Under the pieces are notes generated by a model. That model was not told the DNA's origin. It saw only the letters and a program-made list of their open reading frames with translations, and searched no databases. From Rhodospirillales bacterium (GTDB taxonomy: Bacteria; Pseudomonadota; Alphaproteobacteria; BOG-932; Roseiterribacteraceae): 45,558 bases of DNA. Location of the stretch: assembly GCA_028291345.1 (NCBI GenBank), contig JAQGIF010000313.1:1-45558 (forward strand). Direction: 5' to 3'. Positions 33,939 to 45,137 of the stretch are shown piece after piece. Position 1 is the first letter of the stretch. Each line of letters opens with the position of its first letter. The translations under genes and the position numbers were made by a program.

Positions 33939-35903
33939 TCAAACCCCCTTGGGGTCTGGCAGTTGCGACCCTATCTCGAACGGTCCGAACAGGTCCAGCC
34001 GGTGCTTGTTAAGGCGGCGCAGGTCGCCGCGACGCAGGGTGACGCCGTGCCGGTCAAAGAAATCGAGAATCTGGATGGCGACTTTGCGGCCGTTCTCGAC
34101 CCGATCCCGGAACTGAGCGGCGGTGAATTCGCCGCCCGGCGCGCGCATCGCAACATCGACCAGGATCGAGACGATTTCCAGGATCGTCAACCGCAGGAAG
34201 AAATGGTCATGCGCCACCTCGTCGGCTCGCCCAAGCCGTCCCACCAGCTTGAGCAAGCGACGGATATCGGCTTCCGGCCGGTCCAGCAGGCTCGCGATGT
34301 CGCGGACCCGGGGCGGGCGAAAACGGTCTGGGCCGTCAAGCAGAGGGAATATCGCCTCCCAGATGACCTCATCCTGTTGCGTCAGGCGTACGGTATGGGA
34401 CGAAAGACGGACGAACGCGCCGTCGAGCGCGATAGCGCCATCGCCGGCGATAATCTTCATCGCGGAAATGAAGGCCGCACCCGGCAGGCGCGGCTGCAAT
34501 GACAGCCGCAGCCGTTCGCGGCTCATGCCCTGCAGGTCGGGATTTTCCCCGTGGAAAAGCGAGAGTTGTTCCATCAGGGTCGATTCGAAAACCCGCCAGC
34601 GTGCCGGCAGCATCGCGATCACCGTATCACCGGCTTCCAGCAGGATCAGCCGCAATCGATCGGCAAGCGCCGCTGCATCGGCCTGCGATAAAGCATGATC
34701 CCGCGTGAACACCCGCCAATCGAAAATGTAAGGCGCTGCGGCCAGGAGCGCCTGGAGCGACATCGCCGGATCAGTCAGCGCCAGCGCTTCCAGCTGGAGC
34801 CGTCGCTCCGGCGTGCGGCGCCGGCGGGCCGGCGCGCGGAGATCGAGAAAACGGCCGCCGCCGATGGTGCGCTGGGCCGAAACGTCGCGAATGACATAGC
34901 GGTCGCCGATGCCGGCCGCTATGGGCCGGTCGAGAACCAGCTGGACCGTGGCCGTGCCGCCCGGCTCTATCGGCAGGTCGTCGAGCAGCACGACGCGCGC
35001 CCCAACCTCAGCCGCGGCATGGTGCAACCGGACCGGGAACCATTGTCCGATCGGCTTCCTTCCGCCCTGCAGAACCCGCAGGCTGGCGTCGATGCGATCC
35101 GTCGGCGCGTGCAGGTCAGGGTCCAGCGCCAGGTCGCCGCGCCTTATCGCCTCCTTGGAGACATCCTCGCCCGCCAGGTTGAGGGCGCACCTATCCCCTG
35201 CGCGCCCCTCATTCGCCGGCCGGTTCTGCGTATGGATCGAGCGCACCCGCGCGGATAGGCCTGAGGGGCTGATCAGCACCCGGTCGCCGAGGCGGACCGA
35301 TCCGGAAAGCACCGTGCCGGTGACGACGACTCCGGCGCCCGAAAGGGTAAACGACCGATCGATCGCCAGCCGGAACCGGTCCGAGACGGGGCGCTGGAAC
35401 ATGTCGGCAGCGGCTGCGAAGAGACGGTGACGCAGCCCGGACACACCCTGCCCCGTCAATGACGAGACCGGATATATTTCCGCCGATTCCAAGGTCGTCC
35501 CCGCCAGCACCGCCCTGATCTCGTTGATGACCGCCGCAAGCCGTTCCGGCGATGCGACGTCGACCTTGGTCAGGGCTACGAGGCCTCGCCGGATGCCGAG
35601 CAAATCGACGATCGCGAGGTGCTCCAGCGTCTGGGGCTTGACCCCATCGTCCGCCGCGATCGTCAGCAAGGCAAAATCGATCCCAGTCGCGCCGGCCAGC
35701 ATGGTATGCACAAAGCGCTCGTGGCCGGGCACATCGACGAAGCCGATTACATCGCCTCCATCGTTCGGCAAATAGGCGAAACCGAGATCGATGGTGATTC
35801 CACGCGCCTTTTCTTCCTTCAGCCGGTCCGTATCGACCCCGGTCAGGGCTTTGACCAAAGCAGTCTTGCCATGGTCGATATGGCCCGCCGTGCCAATGAT
35901 CAT
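33939..35903 (-). CDS. selB: Selenocysteine-specific elongation factor SelB
   Basis: The 654-residue GTPase begins [22 protein letters not shown] with the P-loop at residues 4-14. [10 protein letters not shown] (switch I), DVPGHERF (switch II) and TKVD follow. The beta-barrel domains and C-terminal winged-helix domains bind the SECIS hairpin of the message. It delivers Sec-tRNA to UGA codons. It starts within the stop of the Sel1-repeat gene (ATGA at 35900-35903). Its stop is 1 nt from tRNA-Sec. The open frame extends far upstream to 36146, but that part overlaps the Sel1 gene and is not SelB. Confidence 0.95.
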   Translation of the reverse strand: MIIGTAGHIDHGKTALVKALTGVDTDRLKEEKARGITIDLGFAYLPNDGGDVIGFVDVPGHERFVHTMLAGATGIDFALLTIAADDGVKPQTLEHLAIVDLLGIRRGLVALTKVDVASPERLAAVINEIRAVLAGTTLESAEIYPVSSLTGQGVSGLRHRLFAAAADMFQRPVSDRFRLAIDRSFTLSGAGVVVTGTVLSGSVRLGDRVLISPSGLSARVRSIHTQNRPANEGRAGDRCALNLAGEDVSKEAIRRGDLALDPDLHAPTDRIDASLRVLQGGRKPIGQWFPVRLHHAAAEVGARVVLLDDLPIEPGGTATVQLVLDRPIAAGIGDRYVIRDVSAQRTIGGGRFLDLRAPARRRRTPERRLQLEALALTDPAMSLQALLAAAPYIFDWRVFTRDHALSQADAAALADRLRLILLEAGDTVIAMLPARWRVFESTLMEQLSLFHGENPDLQGMSRERLRLSLQPRLPGAAFISAMKIIAGDGAIALDGAFVRLSSHTVRLTQQDEVIWEAIFPLLDGPDRFRPPRVRDIASLLDRPEADIRRLLKLVGRLGRADEVAHDHFFLRLTILEIVSILVDVAMRAPGGEFTAAQFRDRVENGRKVAIQILDFFDRHGVTLRRGDLRRLNKHRLDLFGPFEIGSQLPDPKGV

Positions 35904-36682
35904 GGCACGGCCACCGGCAGCGGCGCCTGCGAGCGACGGAGGGCTTCGGCGATCTCGTCCGGCGACAAGGCGGCACGCGCAGGCGCCAGGAACGGCGCCG
36001 CCAACGCACTGCCTCCCGCCTGAGCGCGAGACAGCCAAGCCATGGCTTCGACCCGATCGAGCGGGACTCCACTGCCCAGGTAATAGGCCGCGCCCAGCAT
36101 TGCCTGACCGTCGGGATCGCCGCGTTCCGCCCCACGCCGCCACCAATATGCGGCCTGAACAGGGTCACGATCGACCCCCATGGCGTTATGAGAGAGCATG
36201 CCAAGGCGCGTCATTGCCGATGCAATGCCGTTCTCTGCCGCCGCCAGTGCCCAACGGCGCGCCTCGCCGGGATCGGGGAACATCACGCTCCCCTCCAGCA
36301 GCATCCAGCTCAGCATGTCCTGGGCCGGGCCATCGCCCTGCTCCGCGGCCAAACGATAAAGGCCGGCGGCGCGATAGAAATCGGCCTGTACACCCAACCC
36401 GTTGAAGTAGACCCCCGCCAAATTGCGCTGTCCGACCGGATCGCCCGCGTCGGCGGCAAGGGTCAGCCATTTGAGCGCCAGGTCCTGATCGCGCTCGATG
36501 CCCAAGCCTTCGGAGAAGCAGGCCGCGATATTGTTCTGCGCCCGGGCGACGCCGGCGCGGGCCAGAGGTCCCCAAATGTTCAGCGCGGCGGCGTAATCCC
36601 CCGCTTGCGAGGCCGCCAGCGCCTCGGCCATGGGATCGCGCGGCGGCTCCGCCGCGCCGATCAAGCGATCAAGCCAGCGCAT
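35900..36682 (-). CDS. Sel1-like (TPR) repeat protein between selA and selB
   Basis: The 260-residue protein is built of Sel1-like repeats: [69 protein letters not shown] and [18 protein letters not shown], about one every 36 residues from residue 45 to 220. There is no signal peptide, so it is cytoplasmic. Such repeats bind proteins. It overlaps selA by 14 bp upstream and selB by 4 bp downstream, so it is made together with both. Assembly or scaffolding of the Sec machinery is possible but is only an inference from this coupling. Despite the name, Sel1 has no relation to selenium. Confidence 0.85.
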   Translation of the reverse strand: MRWLDRLIGAAEPPRDPMAEALAASQAGDYAAALNIWGPLARAGVARAQNNIAACFSEGLGIERDQDLALKWLTLAADAGDPVGQRNLAGVYFNGLGVQADFYRAAGLYRLAAEQGDGPAQDMLSWMLLEGSVMFPDPGEARRWALAAAENGIASAMTRLGMLSHNAMGVDRDPVQAAYWWRRGAERGDPDGQAMLGAAYYLGSGVPLDRVEAMAWLSRAQAGGSALAAPFLAPARAALSPDEIAEALRRSQAPLPVAVP

Positions 36683-38078
36683 CGCAGTTCAGGCCCGCAA
36701 TGGTTGACAAGAATGCCGCCTCGTCACGAAGGCAACGCAGATCGAGTTTCAGCGCATTATCCTCGATCCGGCCGATCACCGGCATGGAGAGACCGCGCAA
36801 CTCGGTCGCCAAGCGCTCTAGAGCGCTGCCGCCACCACTCGAGCGGATCGCAAGGCCTGCGCTGGGAATGGTATCGAGCGGCAAGGCGCCGGAACCGATC
36901 TGGCTGTCGCAGGTGCAAGCCTCGACGGTGAAGGCCGCGCCGACGGCAGCTTGCATCGCCGGCTGGAGCCGTCCGGCCTGAGCCGCGATCTCCGCTTCGG
37001 TCCGAGCCAGGAGTCTCAGCGTCGGCAGGCGCTCGGTGAGGCGATCCGGGTCGCGGTAAAGCTTCAGCGTCGCCTCGATCGCCGCCAGGCGGAGCTTATC
37101 AACGCGCAACGCCCGCTTCATCGGATTACGATTGATCGCGGTGATCAAGTTCCGCTTGCCGACGATAAATCCGGCCTGCGGACCGCCCAGCAGCTTATCG
37201 CCTGAAAACGTCACCAGATCGGCGCCATCGGCGATTGCATCGCCTACGGTCGGCTCCTTCTCAAGCCCATAGCGCGATAGATCGATCAACGTGCCGGAGC
37301 CCAGATCATGCACCAAAGGGATGCTCGCGGCCTGCGCGATGCCGGAAAGCTCGGCGGCGTGGACTTCGGCGGTGAAGCCTTGAATCCGGTAGTTGGATGT
37401 GTGGACCTTGAGGATAAGCCCTGTCTCGGGTCCGAGCGCGGCGCGATAATCCTTGGAGTGCGTGCGGTTCGTCGTTCCGACTTCCACCAGTCTTGCGCCC
37501 GCGCGCGCCATGATGTCCGGCATGCGGAAGGCGCCGCCGATCTCGATCAGTTCGCCGCGCGACACAACCGCCTCCCGGCCGTTCGCCAGCGTGTTCAGCG
37601 CGATCAGGACAGCGGCCGCGTTATTGTTCACCACGGTTGCATCTTCCGCACCGGTCAGCTCGCAAAGGAGCGCCCTTACATGATCGTCCCGCTCGCCGCG
37701 CTTGCCGGTCGCCAGGTCGAATTCCAAGGCGACAGCGTCGCGCATCGCGGCCGTTGCTGCCTCTATCGCCGCCTCTGCAAGCAGCGCGCGTCCGAGATTG
37801 GTGTGCAGCACCGTGCCGGTGAGGTTGAAGAGCGGGCGCATGGCCGAGCGGTCGGCTGCGTCGAGCCGTCTCAATGCACGTACGGCGATTTCGTCCGCTC
37901 CGGGAACTGCCGGTGCTCCTGCCCGCAGCGCGCAGCGGGCGTCGTTCAGCTCTATCCGGATCGCATCCGCGGCGGCTTTATGACCGAAACGCGCCAGAGG
38001 CGCCGTCGCGGCCGGTGACTTCAGGACCAGATCCACCGAGGGCAGATCACGCAGGCGGAGAGACGCGAGCCTGTCCAT
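36669..38078 (-). CDS. selA: L-seryl-tRNA(Sec) selenium transferase SelA
   Basis: The 469-residue PLP enzyme converts seryl-tRNA-Sec to selenocysteinyl-tRNA-Sec with selenophosphate. It contains [67 protein letters not shown] and [12 protein letters not shown] with the PLP lysine at 295, the same number as in E. coli. Its start lies 7 bp after the fdhE stop, and its 3' end overlaps the Sel1-repeat gene by 14 bp. It is in one strand-consistent run from fdhA to selC. Confidence 0.96.
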   Translation of the reverse strand: MDRLASLRLRDLPSVDLVLKSPAATAPLARFGHKAAADAIRIELNDARCALRAGAPAVPGADEIAVRALRRLDAADRSAMRPLFNLTGTVLHTNLGRALLAEAAIEAATAAMRDAVALEFDLATGKRGERDDHVRALLCELTGAEDATVVNNNAAAVLIALNTLANGREAVVSRGELIEIGGAFRMPDIMARAGARLVEVGTTNRTHSKDYRAALGPETGLILKVHTSNYRIQGFTAEVHAAELSGIAQAASIPLVHDLGSGTLIDLSRYGLEKEPTVGDAIADGADLVTFSGDKLLGGPQAGFIVGKRNLITAINRNPMKRALRVDKLRLAAIEATLKLYRDPDRLTERLPTLRLLARTEAEIAAQAGRLQPAMQAAVGAAFTVEACTCDSQIGSGALPLDTIPSAGLAIRSSGGGSALERLATELRGLSMPVIGRIEDNALKLDLRCLRDEAAFLSTIAGLNCDALA

Positions 38079-38085
38079 CGGCGGC

Positions 38086-39003
38086 TCAATATCCGATCAG
38101 ATACGGATTCACGCCTGCGCGGCGATAGACATCAGCGCGCAGCAGAACATCCAGCCCCAGGCTCCCCACATCGTCGGCGACCGGGTCGAGCGCGACGTCC
38201 TTGTGCTGATAGAAAACCTTCACATACGAGCCGCATTCGTCGCAGGTTTCCGCCTTGATCGTTCCAGTACCGCCATCGACCTCCTGGTAGCCAATGCCCT
38301 TGGTCGAGCCGCAGGCCAGGCATTTGACACGGACCTCGTTCCACAAGGTCGAGCAGAGCGCGCAGGAGGCATAGCGCGTGCCTTCAGCGCCATACCAGCC
38401 GACGATCAGCGAGGCGACAGGGGGCCCGCCGCAGACTGGGCAGGCCCCGACCCCCACGGGCACCAAAGCCGCACTATCCAACCGGGCAGCCAGCCGGGCG
38501 AAATGAACCTGCAGGGTGGCGGCGACATAGACATGTTCGGCCACCGTTTCAAAGGGAATAGAATCCGACAGTATGCTGGCGATCATCGCGTCGAGCGCAG
38601 GACGATCCGCGCTGTGGACCCGACCGAGCGCCACCTCCGCTGCCTCAGGCTTCGAAATGGCGGCGAAAGCTTCGAGCAGGCAGGCGCAGGTCGCGCGCAG
38701 CGTCGCATCGGGCTTGAATGCGCCGCGATCGAGCGGCGGCATAGCGAACTGGCCGGCCCGCGCGACAATGGCCGCGTCAGGAAGCTCTGGCGGCGGCAGG
38801 CTGGGAACCGCGGCGGCCTGCGCCTCGGCGATCGATGCTAGAAAACCGAGATAGGGTGAGAGTTCGCTCGTCGCCGCCAACGTCGCGAATCGCGCCGCTC
38901 GTCGCGTAAAGATGGCGACAGGATCGGGAAGACGGACGAAGGGCGCCTTGGGAATACCGCCGATCATCGACGGATCGGGCTGGGTCGAACTGATATCGGA
39001 CAT
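38086..39003 (-). CDS. fdhE: Formate dehydrogenase accessory protein FdhE
   Basis: The 305-residue protein has the four CxxC pairs of FdhE: CPVCGG, CALCS, CLACGS and CDECGS, which bind iron. It also contains [20 protein letters not shown] near the C-terminus. It acts in the cytoplasm on Tat-exported formate dehydrogenases and interacts with the catalytic subunit before export. The ATG at 39003 follows GAGG; a GTG one codon upstream is possible. It lies 45 nt after the gamma subunit gene. The companion sulfurtransferase gene fdhD is not in the window. Confidence 0.94.
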   Translation of the reverse strand: MSDISSTQPDPSMIGGIPKAPFVRLPDPVAIFTRRAARFATLAATSELSPYLGFLASIAEAQAAAVPSLPPPELPDAAIVARAGQFAMPPLDRGAFKPDATLRATCACLLEAFAAISKPEAAEVALGRVHSADRPALDAMIASILSDSIPFETVAEHVYVAATLQVHFARLAARLDSAALVPVGVGACPVCGGPPVASLIVGWYGAEGTRYASCALCSTLWNEVRVKCLACGSTKGIGYQEVDGGTGTIKAETCDECGSYVKVFYQHKDVALDPVADDVGSLGLDVLLRADVYRRAGVNPYLIGY

Positions 39004-39047
39004 CACGCCTCATCGGGCCCGCCGGGCCACGGAATTGGACGGGTCGA

Positions 39048-39734
39048 TTAAGCCGGCCCGCCTCTATTAGCTGGTTTCGCTGCCAATCGCTTCAACCACT
39101 TTCGATGATGCCGCCACGCCCAGCCGCCGCTGACCGACCCTGTGATCATCGAGTTGATGCTGCCGCGCACCCAGATCCCCGCGTACACATGGAGGATCCA
39201 GACCAAGATGATGATTACCGCTGCCACCGCATGGATCAGGACGGCGAACCGCTTCACTTCGATCGAAGTCAGGTCAAAGAAATACTCGTCCCAAATCATG
39301 ATGCCGGTAACGATCAGGATCGAAATCAGGATCGACATCGACCAGAAGATGAATTTCTGGCCGGCATTGTATTTGCCGACCTCGGGCATCTTCTCTTCAT
39401 GGCCGCTCACAAGGTCCTTGGCATGGGCCACCCATTCAACATCGGTCCGGTTCCAGAGATTAAGGCGCCAGAACTGAAGGAACAGCAGCAGAAAACTGAA
39501 GAACAGCACCACGCCGATCCATGGATGGATGGTTCGCGTGGCCTGGCCGCCGCCGAAGATCGCAGTCAAAAAGAACAGCGACGGATGGAACATCGATAGG
39601 CCCGACAGCGCCAGCAGCACCAGCGAGATCGCGGTCACCCAATGATTGAGCCGGGTCGCGCCGCGATAGCGATCGACAATGACCGGCTTGCCGGGGTGCA
39701 GAGCGTCGCCGGGCTCCAGTTCCACATCGCTCAT
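39048..39734 (-). CDS. Formate dehydrogenase gamma subunit, cytochrome b556
   Basis: The 228-residue inner-membrane subunit has four hydrophobic helices and the haem-binding histidines of FdnI/Fdo[16 protein letters not shown] and the double [21 protein letters not shown]. It takes electrons from the beta subunit and reduces quinone. The start overlaps the stop of the beta gene by 4 bp (ATGA), so the two are translationally coupled. The C-terminus is basic and cytoplasmic. Confidence 0.95.
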   Translation of the reverse strand: MSDVELEPGDALHPGKPVIVDRYRGATRLNHWVTAISLVLLALSGLSMFHPSLFFLTAIFGGGQATRTIHPWIGVVLFFSFLLLFLQFWRLNLWNRTDVEWVAHAKDLVSGHEEKMPEVGKYNAGQKFIFWSMSILISILIVTGIMIWDEYFFDLTSIEVKRFAVLIHAVAAVIIILVWILHVYAGIWVRGSINSMITGSVSGGWAWRHHRKWLKRLAAKPANRGGPA

Positions 39735-40702
39735 GTTCGTTCTTCCGGACCGCCGCCCACCAGCCGCTCGGCGTTCGCGTCATCCTCGGGGGCAACACGG
39801 TTCGGCTTGGCGAATACGCCGTGAAGCACGCTGGCCGCGGCCGCGAAGCTCATGGCGGCAAGGCCGACATATTTGGTGACGCCCTTCCAGGTCTGAACCA
39901 CTGCCGATATCTTCGGATTGTCCGGCAAACCGTCATAGATATGCGGCTTATCGGCGTGGTGCAGCACATACATCACATGGGTGCCGCCGACGCCCGGTGG
40001 GTCGTACAGGCCGGCATTGGCATAGCCGCGCGACTTCAGATCGGTGATCCGCCCCTCGGCATGTTTGATCATGTCCGCCTTGGTGCCGAACACGATCGCC
40101 TGGGTCGGGCAGGCCTTGGCGCAGGCCGGCCCCTGCCCCACCGCCACGCGGTCGGAGCAGAGGGTGCATTTATAGGCGCGATGATCTGTCTTGGAAATGC
40201 GCGGGATGTTGAATGGGCATCCTTTGACACAATATCCGCAGCCGATGCAGTTCTCATGCACGAAATCGACGATGCCGTTGGAATATTGCACGATCGCCCC
40301 GGGGGCCGGGCAGGCCTTCAGGCAGCCCGGATCGGTGCAATGCATGCAGCCGTCCTTGCGGATCAGCCATTCCAGATTGTCGGTCTCGGGATTGACCCAC
40401 TCCGAAAAGCGCATCAGCGTGAACATCTCGGGCGTCAGGTCATGCGGGTTCATATAGATCCCGACATTGTCCTCAATGGCCGGACTGGTGTCGTTCCATT
40501 CGATGCAGGCCGACTGGCACGCCTTGCAGCCGATGCATTTCGATACGTCGATCAGCTTGGCGACTTCAGTCAGCCGCCGAGCCGGCGGCGGCAGGTCGCC
40601 CGTCGCCGAACGACTGATCATATCGCTTGCGCCTAGGTTATTGACGAATTCCTGGACGGGCGGGTTGCTGACGGCGGTGGTGGGGCTATCTGGCATGGTC
40701 AT
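39731..40702 (-). CDS. Formate dehydrogenase beta subunit, 4Fe-4S ferredoxin type
   Basis: The 323-residue subunit contains four iron-sulfur motifs: [41 protein letters not shown] and CTLCSDRV with [11 protein letters not shown]-terminal membrane helix ([20 protein letters not shown]) anchors it, as in FdnH/FdoH. It carries electrons from the molybdenum site to cytochrome b. It overlaps the alpha gene by ATGA and the gamma gene likewise, so all three subunits are coupled. Confidence 0.96.
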   Translation of the reverse strand: MTMPDSPTTAVSNPPVQEFVNNLGASDMISRSATGDLPPPARRLTEVAKLIDVSKCIGCKACQSACIEWNDTSPAIEDNVGIYMNPHDLTPEMFTLMRFSEWVNPETDNLEWLIRKDGCMHCTDPGCLKACPAPGAIVQYSNGIVDFVHENCIGCGYCVKGCPFNIPRISKTDHRAYKCTLCSDRVAVGQGPACAKACPTQAIVFGTKADMIKHAEGRITDLKSRGYANAGLYDPPGVGGTHVMYVLHHADKPHIYDGLPDNPKISAVVQTWKGVTKYVGLAAMSFAAAASVLHGVFAKPNRVAPEDDANAERLVGGGPEERT

Positions 40703-43700
40703 ACCTCCGCCGGGCCAGAGGTCGGTTCGATATTCACCAGGAATGCCTTATATTCCGGCGTATCGATATTGGCGTCGCCGACAAATGGCGTCAGCGAATT
40801 CGGACCGAAGCCTTTCTTTGCCTCACCCATAAAGCCCCAATGCAGCGGAATACCGATGATATGGACGGTCTTGCCATTGCAGATCAACGGCCTGATCCGT
40901 TTGGTCACGACCGCCTTGGCCCTGATCGAACCGCGCTTTGACCAAACCCGGACCCAGCCGCCCAGGGGGATGTTTTTCTCCTTCGCAAGTTCTTCCGACA
41001 GCTCGACAAAGAATTCCGGCTGAAGGGCGGCATTCACGCGGTTGTGTTTGGTCCAAAAGTGGAAATGCTCGGTCAGGCGGTAGGACGTCGCCGCATAAGG
41101 AAACTCATCCGGCGTGCCGAACTGCGCCACGTCGTCCAGGAAGACCCGCACAACGGGATTGCCCCGGATTTCCGGATTGATAACATTCGCAACCGGCGAT
41201 TCGAACGGTTCGTAATGGACCGGGAATGGTCCATCCCGCAGCATTCCGCGTGCAAAGAGCCGCGCGGAACCTTCCGCGTTCATGATGAACGGACCGACCT
41301 CCTCGGGCTTCGCTGTCGGCGCGATATCGGGAACGTCGGAACCGATCCATTTCGCGCCATCCCATTCCAAAATCTTGCGGCTCGGATCCCAGGGCTTGCC
41401 CTGCAAGTCAGCCGAGGCGCGATTATAGAGCGTGCGCCGGTTGACCGGCCAGGACCAGGTCCAGTTGGGATAGGTGCCCAACCCGTCGGCGTCGGTATTG
41501 TCGCGCCGGGCCATGTTGTTGCCGGCCTCATTGAAGCATCCGGAATAGATCCAGCAGCCCGAACTCGTCGTGCCGTCGTCGCGCAGTTGCGAGAAGTTGG
41601 CCACCTGCTTGCCGGCCGGGACGACGATCTTTGTCGCATCGGTCGGATCATGCAGGTCGGTCAACGCCCGCCCGTTCATCTCGCGGGCGAGTTCGTCGGG
41701 CTTGGGCTCGTTCTCATCCTTGTAGTCCCAGGTGAGGTTGAGGATCGGATCGGGGAAGGCACCGCCTTCCTTGCGGTACAGTGCGCGCAGCCGCACAAAA
41801 ATCTGGCCCATGATCCAATTGTCGTGCTTGGCCTCGCCCGGGGGCGAGCCACCCGGCCAGTGCCATTGCAGCCACCGCCCGGAATTGGTCAGTGACCCTT
41901 CCTCTTCCGCGAAGCAGGTGGTGGGCAGTTGGATGACCTCGGTCTGGATCGACTTGGTGTCGACGTCGTTATATTCGCCGTGATTCTGCCAGAAGCGCGA
42001 TGTCTCGGTGTCCAACGGGTCCATCGTCACCAGCCATTTCAGGTTGGACAATGAGGCGGTGATCTTGGCGCGGTTGGGGAAGGCCAGGATCGGGTTGAAT
42101 CCCTGGCAGAAATAGCCGTTCACCTTCCCGTTAAACATCAGCTCGAAGGTCCGCAGCACGTCGTAGGCGGGGACGTCGAGCTTGGGAAGATAGTCATAGG
42201 CCCAGTCGTTCTCGGCCGTCGCCGCCGCACCGAACATCGCCTTTTGCAGGCTGACGAAGAACTTGGGGTAGTTCTGCCAATAGCTGGTCTGGCCCGGCCT
42301 GAGCGGCTTGAACTGGCGGGTGGACAGGTAAGTCTTGAGATTGGTCTCCTTTTCCACCGGCATATTGAGATAGCCGGGCATATACTGAGACAGCAGACCG
42401 ACATCGGTCAGGCCCTGGATATTGGAGTGACCGCGCAACGCGTTCATGCCGCCGCCGCGAATACCGATATTGCCCAGTATCAGCTGGAGCATCGCCATGG
42501 TGCGGATATTCTGCGAGCCACTGCTGTGCTGGGTCCAGCCCAACGCATACATCGACGTCATCGCCTTGTCGGGCGCGGATGATTCCCCGATCATCCGGGC
42601 CACCGTCAGGAATTTTTCCTTGGGCGTGCCGCAGATGCGCTCGACCATTTCAGGCGTGTAAATATCGACGTGCTGCTTCAGCAGGTTCCACACGCAGCGC
42701 GGATGCTGAAGCGTCATGTCGATCTGCGCGAAGCCGTCCGGACCAAGCTCATAGTCCCAGCTCGTGCGGTCATAATCGCGCTTTTCCGCGTCATACCCGG
42801 TGAACAGGCCATCGTGATAGGCGAAGGCGTCTTTCACGATCAACGCGGCGTTGGTGAAGTTCTTCGCGTACTCCCACTGCACCTTATTGTTTTCGATACA
42901 ATAGCGGATCACCCCCAGCAAAAAGGCGATGTCGGTGCCCTGGCGGATCGGCGCATAGAAATCCGATACCGAGGCTGTGCGCGTATAGCGCGGATCGACG
43001 ACGATCAGCTTCGCGCCACGGTTGGCCTTTGCCTCCGTGACCCATTTAAACCCGCAGGGATGCGCCTCGGCGGCATTGCCACCCATGACGATCACCAAAT
43101 CCGTATTCCTGATATCGGTCCAGGAATTCGTCATCGCGCCACGACCGAACGTAGGGCCCAAACTGGACACCGTAGGTCCGTGTCAAACGCGCGCCTGGTT
43201 GTCGAAAGCGAGGAGACCGACGCTGCGCGCGACTTTGTAGGTCGCGTAAGCAGTTTCATTGGTGGTTGCGGATGCGGCCAGGAACCCGACCGAGGTCCAG
43301 CGATTGACCGCGACGCCGTCCTTGTTCTTGGCGATGAAGTTCGCGTCCCGGTCGTCCTTCATCAGGCGTACGACGCGGTCCAGGGCTTCGTCCCACGAAA
43401 CGCGCTCGAACTTGTCCGATCCGGGCTTTCGCACCATCGGGTAGTTTAGCCGCGTCTTGGCATGGACGAAATCCTTCAGCGCCGCGCCTTTCGGGCAGAG
43501 CGTGCCGCGGTTGGTGGGATGATCGGCATCGCCTTCGATGTGGGTGATTTCCGCCGTCTGTCCCTTGCGCAGATCACCCTTGGAATAGAGGATGACCCCG
43601 CAGGCGACAGAGCAGTAGGGGCACGTGTTGCGCGTTTCCGTGGTCATCGCAAGCTTGTAGGCCCGGACATGGGCGACCTCCGCCGCCTCCGCCGCGCTGA

Positions 43701-43782
43701 AGCCGAAGGCTCCCAGCGCCGTCCCCGCGACCCCCACGCCGGCGGCTCTTAAGAAGCCACGCCGTGAGACCTCCATATTCAT
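40699..43782 (-). CDS. Formate dehydrogenase alpha subunit, selenoprotein (Sec200)
   Basis: The 1027-residue catalytic subunit begins with a Tat signal ([15 protein letters not shown]). It binds a 4Fe-4S cluster through [10 protein letters not shown] and TLCPKG. The frame is interrupted only by a TGA at 43185-43183, then continues in the same frame with [21 protein letters not shown]. The flanks NQARV-U-HGPTV are those of FdnG/FdoG, so the TGA is read as selenocysteine 200, the ligand of the molybdenum or tungsten. GAAGGAGG lies 6 nt before the ATG. It oxidises formate in the periplasm. All required Sec factors are encoded within 12 kb. Conventional callers report two ORFs, 43183-43782 and 40699-43170. 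Confidence 0.96.
43140..43182 (-). promoter_or_regulatory. Bacterial SECIS hairpin region of the fdh alpha gene
   Basis: Just after the UGA, the minus strand can form a short stem-loop. The apex is around CC-AGUUU-GG within GUCCAGUUUGGGC, at the same distance from UGA as the fdnG SECIS. The loop holds the G-U expected for SelB binding. Fold energy was not computed. Confidence 0.55.
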
Positions 43783-44006
43783 CGAGTCCTCCTTCGCAGG
43801 CGGGCGCCTTCACCTACGCCTGCTGTGCTGTCGTGGAGACCATTTTGTCGTGGCCACTATTCTGGCCCCACTTGCCGTGCCGTTTCAAGATGCTTCTCAC
43901 ATTTGGCTTCGCCAACCCCTCCGCAAGAGTGGTGGGGATCAAATTTGAAAGCAGCCATTACGCGCGCGCATCAAAGTGTTACCCACCGGGGGTGTTCTGT
44001 GCGGTT
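43783..44006. promoter_or_regulatory. Region upstream of the formate dehydrogenase operon
   Basis: This 224-bp gap between the permease stop and the fdh alpha start must hold the operon promoter. A perfect 7-bp inverted repeat GCAGGCG/CGCCTGC with a 14-nt loop lies close to the start (43796-43823), possibly a leader hairpin. No clear sigma70 or sigma54 consensus was found. Confidence 0.4.
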
Positions 44007-45059
44007 TCAGAATCCCAAACCGACCGCCATCAAACCGCCGACCATCCCGAATGCCACGACCGATACCGTCACGACCAGAAGCACGCGTGACCGGAACGAG
44101 CCTGCGAGCATGGCAAGCGACGGCACGCTGATCGGCGGCAGAGTCATCAGCAATGCGCCCGCGGGTCCGACACCCATCCCCAGCGAGAGCATCGCCTGGA
44201 CGATCGGCACTTCGCCGGCAGTAGGGATAACGAAGAGCGTACCGGCGATCGCAAGCGCGGCAATCCACCCTAGATGGTTGCCGATTTCCGGGCCGATATG
44301 CGGGAACAACCAGGCCCGCGTAGCGCCGAGTAACAGAATCAGCACGATATATTCGGGCACCAGCCACGACGCCATGCGCAACAAAATCCTGATCCAGCGA
44401 ACGAACGGCGCAGATGTTGGTGCGTTCGCCGTCAGTTCGGCAAGCCGCGCCTGCGCCGCTTGGGCTTCCTTTGGCGTCGCCATCCGATTCACCAGATAGC
44501 CGAGCCCAAATACCATCAGGAGTCCCAGCGCGAGCCGCAACCCGGTCCAGTTCCAGCCAAGAACGAAGCCCATGAACACGAGCGTCGCCGGGTTCAGCAC
44601 CGAATTTCCGAGCCAGAATGCGATCGCTCCGCCGGGAGACGCCTGACGTTCCCGAAGCCCGATGACGACAGGCGCCGCGCAGCAAGTGCACATCATGCCT
44701 GGGATTGACAACAAGCCGCCGGCGACTGCACTGCCAAATTCCGCGCCGCCCAGCACCTTCGCCACCCAATTGACCGGCAGCAGCGCCTGGATAGCCGACC
44801 CAAGCAACAGGCCGAGCACCATCGCCTTCCAGATCGCCTTGCCGTACGCCAACGCATAACCAAGCGCGGCGTCCAACGAGGGGGCGGGCGGGCTCGCCGC
44901 CGTGCCCATCAGAATCGACTGGCCGATCGAGTGCTTCGCCGCCGCCACAAATGCGCGGTCGTAATATGGGAGCCACTTCACGTAGAAAAGCCCCAGGACC
45001 GCAATCAACACGAACGTTACTAATCCCAGGGCCGGATTGGTTGTTCGAGTTTGACCCAT
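44007..45059 (-). CDS. DUF318/YraQ-type permease (ArsP-like)
   Basis: The 350-residue inner-membrane protein has about eight to ten hydrophobic helices. Its family core is GMMCTCCAAPVVIGLRERQA followed by GGAIAFWLGNSVLNPATLVF, repeated in looser form as VIPTAGEVPIVQAMLSLGMG. The CTCC motif resembles the cysteine motif of ArsP-type exporters of organoarsenicals, but the substrate here is unknown. The ATG at 45059 was chosen because the N-terminal helix then follows closely; an ATG at 45080 is also in frame. It lies upstream of the fdh operon on the same strand, 224 bp away. No arsenic gene is present. A 15-bp palindrome lies 79 bp upstream. Confidence 0.85.
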   Translation of the reverse strand: MGQTRTTNPALGLVTFVLIAVLGLFYVKWLPYYDRAFVAAAKHSIGQSILMGTAASPPAPSLDAALGYALAYGKAIWKAMVLGLLLGSAIQALLPVNWVAKVLGGAEFGSAVAGGLLSIPGMMCTCCAAPVVIGLRERQASPGGAIAFWLGNSVLNPATLVFMGFVLGWNWTGLRLALGLLMVFGLGYLVNRMATPKEAQAAQARLAELTANAPTSAPFVRWIRILLRMASWLVPEYIVLILLLGATRAWLFPHIGPEIGNHLGWIAALAIAGTLFVIPTAGEVPIVQAMLSLGMGVGPAGALLMTLPPISVPSLAMLAGSFRSRVLLVVTVSVVAFGMVGGLMAVGLGF

Positions 45060-45137
45060 TGATCCAGCTCGCGAACGCATTTAAGGCATGACAGGCAAAG
45101 TGAGTGGCAATTTTAGGGGGTTGTCAAGCTAAGTGAC

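Noticed and set aside
35904-36146. N-terminal extension of SelB
   Set aside because: It lies inside the Sel1-repeat gene in another frame, and SelB proteins start at the [14 protein letters not shown] segment.
43183-43185. Stop codon or frameshift breaking the formate dehydrogenase gene
   Set aside because: The same frame continues without loss, the flanks match known Sec sites, and selA, selB, selC and selD are adjacent, so the TGA is a Sec codon and not damage.
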